NCBI GenBank assembly: GCA_964489265.1
Contig: CAZAXX010000001.1
Span: forward strand, 1-64,000
Source: CAYRUP01 sp964489265
GTDB taxonomy: Bacteria; Pseudomonadota; Gammaproteobacteria; DSM-16500
Direction: 5' to 3'
Length of the DNA stretch: 64,000 nt
Each line of letters begins with the position of its first letter. Position 1 is the first letter of the stretch. The position numbers and the translations under genes are program-made. Under the pieces are notes generated by a model that was given only the letters and a program-made list of their open reading frames with translations, was not told the origin of the DNA and made no database searches. Below are positions 19,327 through 28,703 of the stretch, piece by piece.

Positions 19327-20205
19327 ATGAAAATAACCAAGGCAGTTTTTCCAGTTGCGGGCTTAGGAACTCGGTTTCTCCCAGCGACCAAAGCAAATCC
19401 AAAAGAAATGATGCCAATCGTCGATAAGCCCTTGATTCAATACGCGGTTGAAGAAGCCGTGGCGGCGGGCGTGACCGAATTAATTTTTGTGACGAGCAGC
19501 AGTAAGCGGGCGATTGAAGATCATTTTGATTCTAATTTTGAATTGGAATCCAGTTTATTGGAGCGCGGCAAGTTTGACTTATTGGAAATTGTTCGCGATA
19601 TTTTGCCCGAAGGCGTTTCCTGCGCCTATATCCGTCAAAAATCACCCCAAGGCTTAGGACACGCTGTTTTATGCGCAAAACAGCTTGTTTCCAGTGAACC
19701 GTTTGCGGTATTGCTCGCAGATGATTTGATTGATGGTGGAAAACAACCGTGCTTGCGTCAAATGGTTGATGCATTCGAGCAAACCCAGTCCAGCATTATT
19801 GCGGTAGAAAAAATTGCGCAATCTGAAACAAAAAAATATGGTGTAGTTGATGTAGGCTCATTAACGAATGCACTCGCTCGATTACAAAACATTATTGAAA
19901 AACCGAATCCTGAAAATGCACCTTCCAATTTGGGTGTGGTCGGTCGTTATATTTTGACGCCGCAAATTTTTACGCACCTGGAAAAAACCGCACGCGGTTC
20001 GGGTGGAGAAATTCAGTTGACGGATGCCATCGCTGATTTACTCAAAGAAGAATCGGTCTATGCCTTACAGTTTCGTGGTAAGCGTTATGATTGCGGTAGC
20101 AAATTAGGTTATCTTGAAGCAACCATTGGCTATGCGCTTAAACATCCCGAAGTCGCAGATGACTTTAAACGTTCATTACGAGAATTGGTCGAATGCATGG
20201 AGTAA
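19327..20205 (+). CDS. galU: UTP-glucose-1-phosphate uridylyltransferase
   Basis: The 292-residue protein has PVAGLGTRFLPATKANPKEM (substrate loop), VDKPLIQYAVEEA and LADDLID. This is the GalU subfamily and not dTDP-type RmlA. It makes UDP-glucose, the precursor used by galE and ugd in this cluster. The stop overlaps the next ATG as TAATG. Confidence 0.95.
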   Translation: MKITKAVFPVAGLGTRFLPATKANPKEMMPIVDKPLIQYAVEEAVAAGVTELIFVTSSSKRAIEDHFDSNFELESSLLERGKFDLLEIVRDILPEGVSCAYIRQKSPQGLGHAVLCAKQLVSSEPFAVLLADDLIDGGKQPCLRQMVDAFEQTQSSIIAVEKIAQSETKKYGVVDVGSLTNALARLQNIIEKPNPENAPSNLGVVGRYILTPQIFTHLEKTARGSGGEIQLTDAIADLLKEESVYALQFRGKRYDCGSKLGYLEATIGYALKHPEVADDFKRSLRELVECME

Positions 20206-21743
20206 TGCGTCAACAACGTTTTGCTTTATATAGCCTTGCTGCGCTCTGCAGCATTTTACTTTCTTTCTGGGCGGCACTTACAACGTCAGTCATCAATCCA
20301 GATGGCATTTGTTATTTGCAAAGTGCCGAAGCAATGGACAAAGGTTTCTTGATTGCGACGCATCTTTGCGCGCAAGCCAAATGGCCGTTTTATTCCATGT
20401 TAATTTTTGGCGTCGTTAAACTCACGCATGTTCCTTCTCTGGTTGCAGCGTATGTGTTGAATGGCTTATTTTCTTTAATCACTGTGATTGCATTTATTGC
20501 GATAGTCGATACGTTAACAACCAAAAAACGCATCGTGTGGTTAGCAGCACTTGTTATTTTATTAGCGCACGAATTTAATGGCATTCGCACCGACATCGTG
20601 CGCGATCATGGTTTTTGGGCGTTTTATTTATTATCGCTGCTGTATTTCTTGCGCTACTTTCAAATCGCCACGCCCAATTTACGTCGCGGTTACCTCGCAT
20701 TGTTGTGGAGTTTTACTTTATTGACGGCGGGTATATTTCGTATTGAAGGCATCCTGTTTTTGTTATTGCTGCCATTCACCGTATTCTTGGATGTAAGACG
20801 ATCGCTAGGCCGTCGTTTACTTGGATTTTTACAATTAAATACCATTACTTTGTTGGGTGCTGGCGTGGTGGTCGGTTGGGCTTTGATGCATCCTGGCCAA
20901 TCGTTAGGTCGGTTAGCAGAAATCCAATTTCAGTTAATGTATGGCGTGCACCAATTAATCGTCTCATTTGAAAACACAAGCAATGCGCTGGCGTTGCATG
21001 TATTAAATTCATTTTCGATGCATGATGCCAGTTTGATTTTAGTGGCAATGTTTGTAGGTTGGTATGTGCTCTGTGTGATTTCTAATGTTTCATTGATTTA
21101 TGCTGTGTTGATTGTCTACGCCTGGTGTAAAAAAATCACGAAATTTGATCGAGCGACGCGTTTGGTGTTTGGCGCATACATTTTTATTAACGTTTTAATC
21201 ACCAGCGTGTTTTTGATTGATAATATGTTTCTCGCAAAACGTTATCTGATTGCCTTATCGTTGGTGTTGATGTTGTGGGTACCGTTTGCTTTGAATGATT
21301 TGATCTCAGCCTGGCGCACACGAAAATGGCCAGTGTTGCTGGCGCTATTTTTTATTGCGATGTATGCAATGAGCGGCATTGTTAATCTGGGATATTCAAA
21401 AAAATATGTGCGCGAAGCAGGCGATTGGTTAGCAGTCAATGCGCCGCTGAATGCAAAAATTTATAGTAACGATTATCAAATATTATATTATTCGCGCCAT
21501 ATGGGCGATGCGATTTTTACGCAAGGTCATGCATTTGAAAAATTATCTAAAATTGCGCATGGTCAATGGCGGCAATACGACTATTTGGCTCTGCGTATTA
21601 ATAAAAATGAATCTCATGCAGATCAAGCTATTTTGCGACAAATTAAATTGACACCGCTCGCTGTTTTTCAAAATGAGCGGGGCGATCAAGTGAAAATTTA
21701 TGAAGTGCATCAAAAAAAAGATGCGATGGAGAATAAGCGGTGA
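20205..21743 (+). CDS. polytopic membrane glycosyltransferase-like protein (GT39/PMT-type)
   Basis: The 512-residue protein has about ten to twelve membrane helices. The first periplasmic loop carries an acidic NPDGICYLQSAEAM segment, placed as the catalytic Asp loop of GT39/ArnT-like lipid-sugar-dependent transferases. The ORF opens at 20193, but the ATG at 20205 forms a TAATG overlap with galU and is preferred, though not proven. It ends inside the ugd start (GTGA). It likely attaches a sugar outside the inner membrane. Confidence 0.75.
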   Translation: MRQQRFALYSLAALCSILLSFWAALTTSVINPDGICYLQSAEAMDKGFLIATHLCAQAKWPFYSMLIFGVVKLTHVPSLVAAYVLNGLFSLITVIAFIAIVDTLTTKKRIVWLAALVILLAHEFNGIRTDIVRDHGFWAFYLLSLLYFLRYFQIATPNLRRGYLALLWSFTLLTAGIFRIEGILFLLLLPFTVFLDVRRSLGRRLLGFLQLNTITLLGAGVVVGWALMHPGQSLGRLAEIQFQLMYGVHQLIVSFENTSNALALHVLNSFSMHDASLILVAMFVGWYVLCVISNVSLIYAVLIVYAWCKKITKFDRATRLVFGAYIFINVLITSVFLIDNMFLAKRYLIALSLVLMLWVPFALNDLISAWRTRKWPVLLALFFIAMYAMSGIVNLGYSKKYVREAGDWLAVNAPLNAKIYSNDYQILYYSRHMGDAIFTQGHAFEKLSKIAHGQWRQYDYLALRINKNESHADQAILRQIKLTPLAVFQNERGDQVKIYEVHQKKDAMENKR

Positions 21744-23074
21744 ATATCACAGTTATTGGTGCAGGTTATGTCGGGTTGGTGACAGGAGCATGTTTTGCTG
21801 AATTAGGTAATCATGTTACGTGTGTGGATGTTAACAAAGAAAAAATTGCTAATCTTAAACAAGGTATTCTGCCAATTTACGAACCGGGTTTGGAAGCGAT
21901 GGTTGCAACCAATTTGACAGAAGGCCGCTTGCATTTTGTGACATCGCTTGCTGAATTAAGTGTGGAACCGCAAGTGATTTTTATTGCTGTTGGCACGCCT
22001 AGCGATAAAGATGGTTCTGCTGACATGCAATATGTGTTGGAAGCTGCAAAAAATATTGGTTCGCACATCAAAAATTATTGTGTCATCGTCGATAAATCCA
22101 CGGTGCCGGTTGGTGTGGCAGATCAAGTTAAGCAAATTATTCAAGAAAATTTAAAACAGCGAAAAATCGCAGCGAAATTTGATGTTGTCAGTAATCCAGA
22201 ATTTTTACGCGAAGGTGCTGCGATTGATGATTTCATGAAGCCAGATCGCATCATCATTGGCTTAACGTCAAAAAAAGCCAAGATGATTATGCTGGAACTT
22301 TATATGCCGATTTTGCGTCATCCAGAAAAAATTCATTTTATGAATGTGAAAGATGCGGAAATGACAAAGTATGTTGCGAATGCCATGCTTGCGACAAAAA
22401 TTTCATTTATGAATGAAATGGCGATGTTATGTGATCGCATGGGTGTGGATGTGGATAATGTTCGCGTGGGGATTGGTTCGGATTCTCGCATTGGTCATTC
22501 ATTTATTTATCCAGGTTGTGGTTATGGCGGTTCGTGTTTTCCAAAAGATGTGAAAGCGTTAATCAAAATGGCAGAAATCAACGGCGTGGATCCACTCGTG
22601 TTACGTGCAGTTGAAGATCGTAATTTTCAGCAAAAACATGTATTGCCACATAAAATTTTCAAACGGTTTGGCAATGACTTGTCGGGTATTAAAATTGCCG
22701 TCTGGGGTTTGTCATTTAAACCAGGTACGGATGACATGCGTGAAGCGTCGTCGCTGGTTTTGTTGGAAAAATTACTTCAGCGCAATGCAACTGTTTATGC
22801 TTATGATCCCGTTGCTATGCCTGCAGCAACCCATATTTTGCCGCAGGAATGGTTTCAGTCCAAGCAACTGCAGTTAGTTGAACATCAGTATGCAGCATTG
22901 GAAGAAGCGGATGCATTGGTGTTGGTGACTGAGTGGAAATCATTTTGTTATCCCGATATCGCTGCTATGAAAAAAATGATGCGACAGCACATTATTTTTG
23001 ATGGGCGAAATCAATATGATCCAAAGCAGATGAAAGATGCGGAGTTTGAATATTTTGGGATTGGGCGGGGATAA
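21740..23074 (+). CDS. ugd: UDP-glucose 6-dehydrogenase
   Basis: The 444-residue protein has GAGYVGLVTGACFAELGN (NAD loop), VDKSTVPVG, NPEFLREG and the catalytic Cys in GCGYGGSCFPKD, all UDP-glucose dehydrogenase motifs. It oxidises UDP-glucose to UDP-glucuronate. It starts with GTG overlapping the preceding stop; GGAG lies eight bases upstream. It follows galU and the GT39-like gene, so UDP-glucuronate is probably used in the same glycan or for lipid modification. Confidence 0.95.
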   Translation: MNITVIGAGYVGLVTGACFAELGNHVTCVDVNKEKIANLKQGILPIYEPGLEAMVATNLTEGRLHFVTSLAELSVEPQVIFIAVGTPSDKDGSADMQYVLEAAKNIGSHIKNYCVIVDKSTVPVGVADQVKQIIQENLKQRKIAAKFDVVSNPEFLREGAAIDDFMKPDRIIIGLTSKKAKMIMLELYMPILRHPEKIHFMNVKDAEMTKYVANAMLATKISFMNEMAMLCDRMGVDVDNVRVGIGSDSRIGHSFIYPGCGYGGSCFPKDVKALIKMAEINGVDPLVLRAVEDRNFQQKHVLPHKIFKRFGNDLSGIKIAVWGLSFKPGTDDMREASSLVLLEKLLQRNATVYAYDPVAMPAATHILPQEWFQSKQLQLVEHQYAALEEADALVLVTEWKSFCYPDIAAMKKMMRQHIIFDGRNQYDPKQMKDAEFEYFGIGRG

Positions 23075-23080
23075 AACTCT

Positions 23081-23107
23081 GTCATCCTTCACTGCGTTCA
23101 GGATGAC
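23081..23107. repeat. short GTCATCC...GGATGAC palindrome after ugd
   Basis: Seven-bp perfect outer arms (23081-23087, 23101-23107) enclose TTCACTGCGTTCA, a reduced form of the longer palindromes at 31871, 55549 and 62697. It lies between convergent genes and could help end transcription. Confidence 0.6.
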
Positions 23108-23113
23108 AAACAT

Positions 23114-23299
23114 TTATTTAACAGTCGGTGTTGTAGATTTATGAGAAGGCGTTAACAACTGGTCATTCAAAATCCCAGTCTGCGGTTTCCTAAATAATCT
23201 CGAAAAAAATCCACAACAATTGCCAATCGAATAATTACATTTCTTTGTGTCACTCGTCTCAGCGGTTTCCATCGCAGCGACTTTTCTTGATCCTACCAT
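23114..23299 (-). CDS. small hypothetical protein, 61 residues
   Basis: A short ORF whose ATG has AGAGGA seven bases upstream. It is followed by the palindrome at 23081-23107, so it has its own expression signals. The protein is basic, with Cys at CNYSIGNCC in the middle. No family recognised, and it could be non-coding. Confidence 0.4.
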   Translation of the reverse strand: MVGSRKVAAMETAETSDTKKCNYSIGNCCGFFSRLFRKPQTGILNDQLLTPSHKSTTPTVK

Positions 23300-23341
23300 A
23301 AAATATTCCTCTGAATTGAGACGCTAATATTAATTAAAAAA

Positions 23342-24049
23342 TCAGCCTTTATCCACCCAAAGCTTAGTTGCTCCCGCAACTGCAGCTGGGACAATAAAAA
23401 AATTTACAATCGGAATCAGCGTTACGACCAGCACAGCGGAACCAAAACTTAATGAGAGCAACCGGTTTTGCCAAAGCCAACTATGTACCTGGCTCAGTGG
23501 AATACGCTGATTGTCAGTAGGATAATCCAGATATTGCAATGTCATGAACCACGCATTAAATACAAACCAAAGTAATGCCGCAACCATTTGCACGATGGGA
23601 ATAAAAAAGAAAATCAGCAGCACAATTGCGCGCGGTACATAATAACCTATCAGTGCAAATTGGCGCGCCATCACGCGCGGAATATCTTTTATCGAATCAC
23701 GGAAACTGAGTTCAGCAAGTGGTTTGCCTGTCAGATAACGTTCTACTTTTTCTGCTAAAAAACTATTAAAAGGCGCTGAAATTAAATTGGCTAGCGTGAC
23801 AAAGGTATAAATAAAAACAAGCAAAAATCCGATAAAAAACACGAGCCAAAGCAAACTGCTCAACCATAACAACCAATGCGGTAAATAATTTTGTACCCAG
23901 AGATTAAATTCCGCAAAAAAATGCCGTGCTAAAAAAAATAATCCTATAAAAATGAATACATTAATAAAGAATGGAATAATCACGAAGCGTTTTAAGCCGG
24001 GTTTGAAAATTAATTTAAAGCCTTCGAAAAGATAATGTATCCCAGTCAT
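23342..24049 (-). CDS. CysZ/EI24-family membrane protein
   Basis: The 235-residue protein has four to six hydrophobic segments and starts MTGIHYLFEGFKLIFKPGLK, as CysZ proteins do. CysZ is a sulfate permease in enteric bacteria; in other lineages the role is unproven. The ORF opens further upstream at 24160 inside yhbY on the other strand. The ATG at 24049 has GAGGA nine bases before it and starts at the family's usual N-terminus, so I use it. It is divergent from yhbY with 61 bp between. Confidence 0.8.
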   Translation of the reverse strand: MTGIHYLFEGFKLIFKPGLKRFVIIPFFINVFIFIGLFFLARHFFAEFNLWVQNYLPHWLLWLSSLLWLVFFIGFLLVFIYTFVTLANLISAPFNSFLAEKVERYLTGKPLAELSFRDSIKDIPRVMARQFALIGYYVPRAIVLLIFFFIPIVQMVAALLWFVFNAWFMTLQYLDYPTDNQRIPLSQVHSWLWQNRLLSLSFGSAVLVVTLIPIVNFFIVPAAVAGATKLWVDKG

Positions 24050-24110
24050 TGGTTGAGTTCCTCTATAATATGTATAGAATAACGGTTTTTGTTGATAGGA
24101 AGTAGCTACA

Positions 24111-24386
24111 ATGTCACTTGTTCCAAAAGAAAAACAGTTATTAAAAGCCAAAGCACACAAACTGAAACCTATTGTTTTTATTGGACATCAAGGGTTGACA
24201 GATGCAGTCAAAAAAGAAGTAGACCGTGCATTGTACGATCATGAATTGATAAAAATTCGGATTCAGGCCGAAGACCGTGAAATGCGTCGGGAATATTTTA
24301 CCGAACTTTGCAGCGCACTTCAGGCGGAAGGTGTTCAATTAATTGGAAACATCGGGATAATTTACCGCAAGAGCGATAAGGTCTAG
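24111..24386 (+). CDS. yhbY: YhbY-family RNA-binding protein (CRM domain)
   Basis: The 91-residue single CRM domain has KAHKLKPIVFIGHQGLTDAV (the GxxG-like loop GHQG) and ELIKIRI. These are small ribosome-assembly-linked RNA-binding proteins that associate with pre-50S particles. Complete, usual length. Convergent with pilT. Confidence 0.92.
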   Translation: MSLVPKEKQLLKAKAHKLKPIVFIGHQGLTDAVKKEVDRALYDHELIKIRIQAEDREMRREYFTELCSALQAEGVQLIGNIGIIYRKSDKV

Positions 24387-24391
24387 AAATT

Positions 24392-25468
24392 TTATTTATG
24401 TTTAGCTTCACTCGATTTTTTTGCTGATTCCTTGAAGGGTTTTTGATTGATGAGAACACTGGCGGCTGTCATGCCATTGACTACGCCTTTTTTCACTAAT
24501 TGCTGTAAATGCTGCTCGAGTGTAAACATCCCTTTATCCGCATTGGTTTGCATCGCAGATTCCATGTGTGATGGCATGTCTTGGCGAATGTAGTGACGGA
24601 TGGGTGGCGTCGATAACATAACTTCAAACGCAGCTACGCGTCCACCCGATGTTTTTTTAACGAGTGTCTGACAAATCACAGCTTGTAATGTTTCGGACAA
24701 TAAAGTTCTGACACGATTTTTTTCTTCCGTTGGAAACACATCCGCAAAACGACTAATCGCAATGGGAGCGGAGCTCGCGTGCAATGTCGCTAACACTAAG
24801 TGCCCTGTTTCAGCTGCTGTTAAAGCAAGTCGCATGGTTTCCAGATCACGTAATTCACCGAGTAAAATCACATTAGGATCTTGTCGTAATGAAGAGCGTA
24901 ACGCAGTTGCAAAATCTGTTGTGTCACGACCAACTTGCATTTGATTGAAGATACTGCGTTTGTTTTGATGAATAAATTCAATTGGATCTTCAATCGTGAT
25001 GATGTTGCAGGTGCGAAAACTATTGATGTAATCAATCATCGCGGCGAGTGTGGTACTTTTTCCAGAGCCGGTTGGACCGGTTACTAAAATCAATCCGTGC
25101 GGCAGCGCGAGGAGTTGTTTTAGGACAGCAGGCAATCCTAACTCTTCAAACGACGGCACTTTTTCTGGAACCACACGAAAGACTGCGCCTATGCCATGCA
25201 TCTGATGAAATATACTGACTCTGAAATTTCCAATATCAGCAACCGTGTGCGCAAGTTCGAGCACGCGCTCAGTTTCAAATATATGCTGTTGTTCGGGTGT
25301 CATCACGTTATAAAGCATGTGTTTCGTTTCGCCGGGAGAAAGCACAGGAATTTCTTTCATAGAAACGAGTGCGCCATCAATGCGTAACAGCGGTGTGGAT
25401 CCGGGTAAAATATGTAAATCTGATGCGTGGCGTTCGGCACTGATTTCCAGAAGTTGATCAACTTCCAT
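24392..25468 (-). CDS. type IV pilus retraction ATPase (PilT/PilU family)
   Basis: The 358-residue protein has the N-terminal PAS-like domain (ASDLHILPGSTPLLRIDG), Walker A GPTGSGKST at 131-139, the Asp box IEDPIEF, Walker B-region LLGELRDLETMRLALTAAE and the His box ATLHASSA. It powers pilus retraction at the cytoplasmic membrane. No second pilT or pilU lies next to it, and PilT versus PilU cannot be settled by eye. A GTGCTC spacer and GAG precede the ATG. Confidence 0.9.
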   Translation of the reverse strand: MEVDQLLEISAERHASDLHILPGSTPLLRIDGALVSMKEIPVLSPGETKHMLYNVMTPEQQHIFETERVLELAHTVADIGNFRVSIFHQMHGIGAVFRVVPEKVPSFEELGLPAVLKQLLALPHGLILVTGPTGSGKSTTLAAMIDYINSFRTCNIITIEDPIEFIHQNKRSIFNQMQVGRDTTDFATALRSSLRQDPNVILLGELRDLETMRLALTAAETGHLVLATLHASSAPIAISRFADVFPTEEKNRVRTLLSETLQAVICQTLVKKTSGGRVAAFEVMLSTPPIRHYIRQDMPSHMESAMQTNADKGMFTLEQHLQQLVKKGVVNGMTAASVLINQKPFKESAKKSSEAKHK

Positions 25469-25565
25469 GGTGCTCTCCTAGTTGTTTTTACTATTATATC
25501 AATATTTATTCTTTGTAGTGAAAAAATAAAAGTATTATGATATTCGCTTTTAGGAGAGAAAAACG

Positions 25566-26087
25566 ATGCAATATAAAGCAGGGAAGTTACCTCTGGTTGC
25601 ACTCATGGTGGCAGGATTCATGTGTGTAAATGCTTATGCGGAAGGCCAAACTACGCAAAATTCAACAACAACTCAAACAGTTACGACAACCACAGCCAAG
25701 CCAATCGATGGAGCTGCTTTTTTAGCTGCGAATAAAATCAAGCCGGGTGTTAAGACATTAGCGGATGGTTTGCAGTATAAAGTGATCAAACAAGGTCATG
25801 GCGCACAACCGACTGATAACGATACGGTTACAGTGGATTATGTAGGTACTTTGATTGATGGTACAGAGTTTGATAGTTCATACAAACGTGGTCAGCATGC
25901 TTCTTTTCAAGTATCTGCGGTTATTCCTGGCTGGACCGAAGCGCTCAAAATGATGAAAGCAGGTTCTGAATGGGAACTTTATATTCCAGCTGAATTGGCT
26001 TATGGCGATCAAGGTGTTCCGCCTGTGATTGGACCTAATCAAGTGTTGGTTTTCAAAGTGCATTTGATTGATGTGCAGAAAAAATAA
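25566..26087 (+). CDS. FKBP-type peptidyl-prolyl isomerase, exported (Mip/FklB-like)
   Basis: The 173-residue protein has a signal peptide (cleavage near NAYAEG), a Thr-rich linker at 27-45 and one FKBP domain from about 75. Its motifs are VTVDYVGTLIDGTEFDSSY, VIPGWTEALKMMKAGSEWEL and the closing GPNQVLVFKVHLID. It catalyses prolyl isomerisation in the periplasm or at the surface. It lacks the long helical dimer region of Legionella Mip. AGGAG precedes the ATG. Confidence 0.92.
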   Translation: MQYKAGKLPLVALMVAGFMCVNAYAEGQTTQNSTTTQTVTTTTAKPIDGAAFLAANKIKPGVKTLADGLQYKVIKQGHGAQPTDNDTVTVDYVGTLIDGTEFDSSYKRGQHASFQVSAVIPGWTEALKMMKAGSEWELYIPAELAYGDQGVPPVIGPNQVLVFKVHLIDVQKK

Positions 26088-26100
26088 ATTTGTTTTAATT

Positions 26101-26126
26101 GTCATCCCCGCCTTCGCGGGGATGAC
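26101..26126. terminator. perfect GC-rich hairpin after the FKBP gene
   Basis: Eleven-bp perfect arms (GTCATCCCCGC and its complement) with a CTTC loop lie 14 bases after the FKBP stop. It is a compact member of the GTCATCC palindrome family and a likely terminator, although the T-run after it is weak. Confidence 0.65.
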
Positions 26127-26157
26127 AAATTCTAGATAATATAAAAGAGGTAAGCGC

Positions 26158-26937
26158 ATGCTTGATTTTTTTTATAAAATCCCGGATACATCTTTATTCT
26201 TGTTGTTAAGTGGTTTTTTCATTCTTAGCTCTTTATTATCTGTTTTTCTCATTCATCGTTATGTTCCGATTCGCGTGCGCTACAAAGACAATGCTGTGGT
26301 AGGCAGTATTGCTTCAGTGATTGGTATTATTTATGGCGTACTGGTAGGACTCATGGCGTTATATTTGATTAATAATATTAGTTACACGTCAGATGCAGTG
26401 CAGCGCGAAGCAAGTGCCGTTGCGAATCTTTATCGAGACAGTCAGTGGTTAGAAAATCCTGCGCAAACAAACATAAAAAATCTCATCAAAACTTATTTGG
26501 TCAAAGTCATCAATGTTGAATGGCCGTTGATGGAGGCGGGAAAAAAAATCGATGGCGAAGGGGAGTTGATTATCAAACAAATTGGCGATCAAATTAATCA
26601 CTACAGCAAGCTTCACGTCGCCGATGAATTGGTTTCGCGCGATATGTTTGAAGAGCTCAAAACATTTTATAATGCGCGTGAACAGCGAATTAGCATGAGT
26701 TTTTCGCAGTTAGACGGCGAAATCTGGCTTGTGATTTTTATCGGAACTATTCTGACGTTGGGAATAAATTTTCTTTTCAAAATGAGTTATTTTCTACATA
26801 TCGTGAGTATGACTGCAACCGCATTGATGGCTGCGTCGATTATTTTTTTGTTGTTAACGCTAGATCGGCCTTTTCAAGGTGAGTTTGTCGTTCAGCCGGA
26901 TCGATTGAAAGCGATCTTGGAAACAATGGTTAAATAA
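26158..26937 (+). CDS. DUF4239 (bestrophin-like) membrane protein
   Basis: The 259-residue protein has two N-terminal and two C-terminal membrane helices around a cytosolic helical domain. VGSIASVIGIIYGVLVGLMALYLINN and REASAVANLYRD are typical of DUF4239. The function is unknown in the family. AGAGG precedes the ATG. Its 3' end overlaps the dus gene on the other strand by eight bases. Confidence 0.8.
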   Translation: MLDFFYKIPDTSLFLLLSGFFILSSLLSVFLIHRYVPIRVRYKDNAVVGSIASVIGIIYGVLVGLMALYLINNISYTSDAVQREASAVANLYRDSQWLENPAQTNIKNLIKTYLVKVINVEWPLMEAGKKIDGEGELIIKQIGDQINHYSKLHVADELVSRDMFEELKTFYNAREQRISMSFSQLDGEIWLVIFIGTILTLGINFLFKMSYFLHIVSMTATALMAASIIFLLLTLDRPFQGEFVVQPDRLKAILETMVK

Positions 26938-27901
26938 AATAGCGAAGACAAATAGTTTCTAACTGTTGCAACGTTTCACAGAGATTTATTTCTTCGATAA
27001 ATTGAGCTCGGTTTTTTAAATCACGCCCATAATATTTTGCAAATTTACGTGCCTGCAAAATTGCAAATTTTTCGCTATTGAGCAGTGTCGTGAGTTGTGA
27101 AACATGTTCTAAAAAAATTTGGCCGATTTCACTTGCGCTAGGCGGCGAAAAATTTTCTTGCTGCATTTCCGCTAGTAATTTCCCAATCAACCAAGGTTGG
27201 CCCACACCAGCGCGTGCGATCATGACACCGGCACAGCCTGTGGCAAGCATTTTTTTTAAGGAATGTGCGCATGCGATGTCGCCATTACCAATCACAGGAA
27301 TTTTAAGTTGTTCTACAAAAAATTGAATGTCAGCATGTCGACAAGGTGTTTCATAATGTTCTGTCCAATGTCGGCCATGCACAATTAAAAAATCGGCACC
27401 CGCATCACTCACCGCTTGTGCTACTTGTAAATTAAATTGATCACTACTCCCGCCATCCACGCGAATTTTTATCGAGACAGGCACATGTGTGTTTTGTTTC
27501 ATTGCGGTAATGAGTTGGTAAAGCTTGCTAGGATTGTTGAGCAGGCTTGAGCCCGCGCCTTTGCTACGAATTTTATTAACAGGACAACCGCAGTTTAAGT
27601 CAATCAGGTGAGCACCGTAACCCGTGACGCGTTTAGTCGCTTCAGCCAGTTCGGCTGGGTTATTGGCAGACAATTGGAAGCACACAGCCCCTTCATCAGG
27701 CGCTATTGCTACAAAGCGCTTCAGCGCGGCTTCGGGTTGATGAATGATAGTTTTGCAAGAGATCATTTCAGTACAAGTGAACGCAGGTTTGCTATATTTC
27801 CATACAAGTCGGCGAAAAGGGGCGCAACTTACTCCAGCAAGCGGACCTTGGATAAGATTGGTAGGAAAAGTTGTTTTGTTTATAGTCAGTGATGCGATCA
27901 C
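26930..27901 (-). CDS. dus: tRNA-dihydrouridine synthase
   Basis: The 323-residue FMN-dependent TIM barrel has LIQGPLAGVSCAPFRRL, the catalytic-Cys region DLNCGCPVNKIRSKGAGSSLL, IKIRVDGG, IVHGRHW and VIGNGDI. It reduces specific uridines in tRNA to dihydrouridine. The start is GTG. The subtype (DusB or DusC-like) is not settled. It lies alone, divergent from an L,D-transpeptidase gene. Confidence 0.9.
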   Translation of the reverse strand: MIASLTINKTTFPTNLIQGPLAGVSCAPFRRLVWKYSKPAFTCTEMISCKTIIHQPEAALKRFVAIAPDEGAVCFQLSANNPAELAEATKRVTGYGAHLIDLNCGCPVNKIRSKGAGSSLLNNPSKLYQLITAMKQNTHVPVSIKIRVDGGSSDQFNLQVAQAVSDAGADFLIVHGRHWTEHYETPCRHADIQFFVEQLKIPVIGNGDIACAHSLKKMLATGCAGVMIARAGVGQPWLIGKLLAEMQQENFSPPSASEIGQIFLEHVSQLTTLLNSEKFAILQARKFAKYYGRDLKNRAQFIEEINLCETLQQLETICLRYFI

Positions 27902-28085
27902 AAGCGGTTTTCTCTCATTGTTCGTGCATATTTTATTGTTAGTCTCAATAATTGTCCAAGAACCAATCTGTTATCATTTTAGCCATAACTCGCTGAATAT
28001 TTTAAAAATAGTATAAGACCAAACCACTGCTAAACTTTTGGGATAAACTGAACCTATTATTACAAATGATAAAGGAGTGGTTGTT

Positions 28086-28634
28086 ATGCGCAATTCAGCC
28101 TTAATACTTTGCACGTTGTCATTTATCCTTACTGCTTGCTCGACATATTCTCCAACACAAACTGCCTCACAGTCTATTAATAAAACGCCAGCAACGCCGG
28201 TTGATGTTTCATCGCGGCTTCCGCAGACTATCGCAACAAAGGAAAAAGTGATTGTCGTCGATCCGCGTGTGCATGCCTGGGGTGCCTATGGATCAGATGG
28301 TAATTTAATCAAATCAGGGTTAGCTTCCGCAGGTTCTGATTATTGCGCGGACCTTGGTCGACGCTGTCATACGTCAACCGGAACCTTTCGTATTAATTCC
28401 TTAGGCAGTCCAAATTGCAAATCCAGCCTATTCCCCATGCCACATGGCGGTGCACCAATGCCTTATTGCATGTTCTTCCATGGCAGTCAGGCGTTACATG
28501 GTTCACCTAGCTCTCATGTGGTAGATGGCAATGTTAGCCACGGTTGCGTACGCATGTATGTGCCAGATGCTGAATGGGTACGTTATAACTTTGCAACGGT
28601 AGGTACCAAGGTCATCGTAAGACCTTACCAATAG
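28086..28634 (+). CDS. L,D-transpeptidase lipoprotein (YkuD domain), copy 1
   Basis: The 182-residue protein has a lipobox ending LTAC (C18) and a YkuD domain with H138 in LHGSPSSH and the catalytic Cys in SHGCVRM (C154). L,D-transpeptidases make 3-3 peptidoglycan cross-links or anchor proteins to peptidoglycan. The ORF opens at a GTG at 28077, but AGGAG sits correctly for the ATG at 28086. It closely resembles the protein at 34523-35107, so the two are paralogues. Confidence 0.9.
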   Translation: MRNSALILCTLSFILTACSTYSPTQTASQSINKTPATPVDVSSRLPQTIATKEKVIVVDPRVHAWGAYGSDGNLIKSGLASAGSDYCADLGRRCHTSTGTFRINSLGSPNCKSSLFPMPHGGAPMPYCMFFHGSQALHGSPSSHVVDGNVSHGCVRMYVPDAEWVRYNFATVGTKVIVRPYQ

Positions 28635-28643
28635 GAAAAAAAC

Positions 28644-28672
28644 TTGCCATTCGTTACCAGTTAGGCTAATAT
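28644..28672 (+). promoter_or_regulatory. sigma-70 promoter for the padR gene
   Basis: TTGCCA (28644-28649) and TAATAT (28667-28672) are separated by 17 bases and lie about 32 bases before the padR ATG. Both boxes are close to consensus. Confidence 0.55.
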
Positions 28673-28687
28673 CTCTAAAAGAGATAT
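28669..28687. promoter_or_regulatory. likely PadR operator: ATATCTCT-AAA-AGAGATAT
   Basis: A perfect 8-bp inverted repeat with a 3-base centre overlaps the -10 box and the expected transcription start of the padR gene. PadR regulators commonly repress their own operon from such dyads. A second, wider inverted repeat (CATTCGTTACC at 28648-28658 and its complement at 28696-28706) brackets it. Confidence 0.55.
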
Positions 28688-28703
28688 CTTAAAAAGGTAA
28701 CGA

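Noticed and set aside
24050..24160. N-terminal extension of the CysZ-like gene to 24160
   Set aside because: It would lie inside yhbY on the other strand. The ATG at 24049 has a good ribosome site and the family's usual N-terminus.
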